Assembly: GCF_000409775.1 (NCBI RefSeq)
Contig: NZ_KE332377.1
Span: 62,001-126,000, forward strand
Reading direction: 5' to 3'
Length of the DNA stretch: 64,000 bases
Origin: Litchfieldella anticariensis FP35 = DSM 16096
GTDB taxonomy: Bacteria; Pseudomonadota; Gammaproteobacteria; Pseudomonadales; Halomonadaceae
Below the pieces are notes generated by a model. The model searched no databases. It was not told the origin of the DNA and saw only the letters and a program-made list of their open reading frames with translations. Positions 62,134 through 64,000 of this stretch are shown here, one piece after another; the first letter of the stretch is position 1, and each line of letters starts with the position of its first letter. A program made the translations under genes and the position numbers.

Positions 62134-63090
62134 ATGTCGCCATCCGAAACCGCTTCGTCTTCCGCCTCTTATCGCCATGCCAGTGTGCTGCTAGACGGAG
62201 CCGTGGAGGCCTTGGTACATGACCCAGCCGGAGCTTATCTGGATGGTACCTTCGGTCGAGGTGGTCATTCGCGGGCGATTCTCGAACGTCTGGCGCCGAA
62301 AGGGCGGCTGTTAGCTGTCGATCGCGACCCCCAGGCGCTGGCCGAGGCCCGTACCATCGAAGATCCTCGCTTCACTATCGAGCAAGGGGAGTTCGCTCGC
62401 CTGGGAGCGTTGGCCGAGCGACATGGCTTGCATGGCAGACTGTCCGGAATTCTGCTCGACATCGGGGTGTCGTCGCCACAGCTCGATGACCCCGAGCGTG
62501 GCTTCAGTTTTCTGCGTGATGGGCCGCTTGATATGCGCATGGACCCAACCCGTGGGGAAACCGCTGCCGATTGGCTGGCCAAGGCCAGTGCTGAAGATAT
62601 CGCGTGGGTCTTCAAGACATACGGAGAAGAGCGTTTCGCCAAACGTCTTGCCAGGGCTATCGTTGAGAGACGTCGCGAGCGAGGCTTTGAGCGTACCCAG
62701 GATCTAGCCGAGGTGATCAAGGTGGCTCATCCCGCTTGGGAAAAGGGCAAGCACCCGGCAACGCGTGCGTTCCAGGCAATGCGCATTCATATCAATGGTG
62801 AACTCGAGCAACTCGATGCTGCGCTAGATGCAGCACTTGAGGCGCTTGCCCCCGGTGGGCATCTGGTGGTGATCAGCTTCCACTCGCTTGAAGACCGACG
62901 TGTCAAACGGTTTATTCGCGATCACGTCCGAGGCGATATGCACTTGCCACGCGGCATTCCGGTTCGAGACGATCAAATTGTCAGGCGCCTCGAGCCAATG
63001 GGTAAGGCTCAGCGCCCGGGCTCCGAGGAGATAGACGCCAACCCCCGCGCTCGCAGCGCCGTCATGCGAGTCGCGCGCAAACGCGTTTGA
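62134..63090 (+). CDS. rsmH: 16S rRNA (cytosine 1402-N4)-methyltransferase
   Basis: A 318-residue SAM-dependent methyltransferase that modifies the same nucleotide as RsmI. Motifs are [53 protein letters not shown] and [17 protein letters not shown]. The ATG at 62134 is chosen; the frame runs 38 codons further upstream through the end of rnpB. It is the first gene of the division/cell-wall cluster. Confidence 0.96.
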   Translation: MSPSETASSSASYRHASVLLDGAVEALVHDPAGAYLDGTFGRGGHSRAILERLAPKGRLLAVDRDPQALAEARTIEDPRFTIEQGEFARLGALAERHGLHGRLSGILLDIGVSSPQLDDPERGFSFLRDGPLDMRMDPTRGETAADWLAKASAEDIAWVFKTYGEERFAKRLARAIVERRRERGFERTQDLAEVIKVAHPAWEKGKHPATRAFQAMRIHINGELEQLDAALDAALEALAPGGHLVVISFHSLEDRRVKRFIRDHVRGDMHLPRGIPVRDDQIVRRLEPMGKAQRPGSEEIDANPRARSAVMRVARKRV

Positions 63091-63099
63091 GGTCTAGTC

Positions 63100-63423
63100 A
63101 TGAATCAGGGACGTTCCTTCATTCTCACCAGCGACTGGCATTTCGGAGCTCGTTCGAAGTGGCGGCTGCTCGTGGTGGCGGTGTTGGTGCTATTGGTGTT
63201 GGCCAGTGCAATGGCAGTGATCACCGCCAGCCATTTGACCCGTGAGCAGTATGCGCGCCTACAGCGTCTCGAGCGTGAGCAGAATCAATTGCAGACTGAA
63301 TGGGGGCAATTGTTGCTGGAGGAAAGTGCCTGGTCGTCACCGGCGCGAATCGAGCGGCTGGCCACTGAGCGTCTCGAAATGCGGGTACCGGATGTCAGTG
63401 AAGTAGAGGTCATTCGGCCATGA
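63100..63423 (+). CDS. ftsL: cell-division protein FtsL
   Basis: A 107-residue bitopic inner-membrane protein with one helix (about 24-46) and a periplasmic leucine-zipper-like coiled coil (about 48-85, TREQYARLQRLEREQNQLQTEWGQLLLEESAW). It joins FtsB and FtsQ in the divisome. The start follows GAGGTCTAGTC. It overlaps ftsI by 4 bp. Confidence 0.93.
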   Translation: MNQGRSFILTSDWHFGARSKWRLLVVAVLVLLVLASAMAVITASHLTREQYARLQRLEREQNQLQTEWGQLLLEESAWSSPARIERLATERLEMRVPDVSEVEVIRP

Positions 63424-64000
63424 AAGCCGATGTTCGTGAAGCGGTGACTTCTCGCCGGCCACCCCCTATGCAACCGCTGGGCAGTGGGCGCTACGTATTC
63501 ATTTTGGTGCTGGTGGTATTGGCGTTAGGCCTGCTAATGGGTCGCATTGTCGATTTGCATGTCATCGATCGTTCTTTTCTGCAGGGACAAGGGGATGCGC
63601 GTACCCTGCGCGTTGAACCCATCAGTGCCCACCGCGGCATGATCACTGATCGTCATGGCGAACCGCTGGCGATTTCCACGCCGGTCGTCAGCCTTTGGGC
63701 CAACCCCCAGGAGCTACCACCCGACAATATTCAGCGACTGATGCTGACTCGGGCATTGGGTCTGGACCTGGACGACTTCAATGCCAGGGTCGAGCGCTTC
63801 AGTGAACGCGAGTTCATGTATCTGCGACGCCAGATGACACCCAGAGCCGCTCAGCAGGTGCTTGACCTGGATTTACCCGGTGTCTACTCGCAGAACGAAT
63901 ACAAGCGTTACTACCCCGCCGGTGAAGTCACAGCCCAGTTGCTTGGTGTGACCAACGTCGACGACCAAGGGCAGGAGGGGCTCGAGCTGGCCTACCACTC
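63420..64000 (+). CDS. ftsI: peptidoglycan D,D-transpeptidase FtsI (PBP3), partial
   Basis: The first 193 codons of the septal class B penicillin-binding protein. A cytoplasmic tail, one membrane helix (about 28-46) and the start of the non-catalytic pedestal domain (ISAHRGMITDRHGEPLAIST, RYYPAGEVTAQLLGVTNVDDQGQEGLELAYH) are visible; the transpeptidase domain lies beyond the right edge. The start overlaps the ftsL stop (ATGA). Confidence 0.97.
   Translation, partial: MKADVREAVTSRRPPPMQPLGSGRYVFILVLVVLALGLLMGRIVDLHVIDRSFLQGQGDARTLRVEPISAHRGMITDRHGEPLAISTPVVSLWANPQELPPDNIQRLMLTRALGLDLDDFNARVERFSEREFMYLRRQMTPRAAQQVLDLDLPGVYSQNEYKRYYPAGEVTAQLLGVTNVDDQGQEGLELAYH

Overview
The window is chromosomal DNA of a moderately GC-rich gammaproteobacterium. 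Gene order and protein features (halophile-type acidic proteins, short HisG, an RNase P RNA of the bacterial A type, the mreBCD-maf-rng-yhdP-tldD run and the petABC-sspAB run) fit Halomonadaceae, most likely Halomonas or a close relative. This is judged by eye; no database was searched.

Positions 1-18,028 are the accessory part. It holds an NAD-linked formate dehydrogenase operon (fdsG-fdsB-fdsA, reverse strand, fdsA running off the left edge) with a divergent ModE-type regulator. Next come a DAO-GcvT flavoprotein, an NhaC-family antiporter, and a polyamine catabolism block: a gamma-glutamylpolyamine synthetase (puuA-like) divergent from puuD-spuC-puuC, a berberine-bridge-type FAD oxidase and a PuuR-type cupin repressor. 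No classical PuuB oxidase is visible. A 148-bp palindromic MITE-like repeat sits between fdsB and fdsA.

Positions 18,110-64,000 are conserved housekeeping loci: gatCAB (reverse) divergent from mreBCD-maf-rng-yhdP-tldD; darP; pmbA; then the reverse-strand npr-rapZ-ptsN-hpf-rpoN-lptB-lptA-lptC-kdsC-kdsD block (PTS-Ntr, sigma-54, LPS export); mlaFEDCB-ibaG-murA-hisG-hisD; an AlgW/DegS protease (reverse); a Nif3 protein; zapG and zapE; rplM-rpsI; petABC (cytochrome bc1); sspAB; the reverse dolP-diaA-yraN-lpoA group; rsmI; rnpB; and the start of the division/cell-wall cluster rsmH-ftsL-ftsI, with ftsI cut by the right edge. No tRNA, rRNA, CRISPR, prophage, insertion sequence or defence system was seen.

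I found no clear new multi-gene system. The most notable non-coding signals are a consensus sigma-54 promoter directly upstream of rpoN, a pair of equally spaced dyads at the fds regulator (one covering its start codon), the palindromic repeat that supplies the fdsB stop codon, a 64-nt uninterrupted purine tract of 7-bp repeats after tldD, and an apparent non-standard start codon for mreC.
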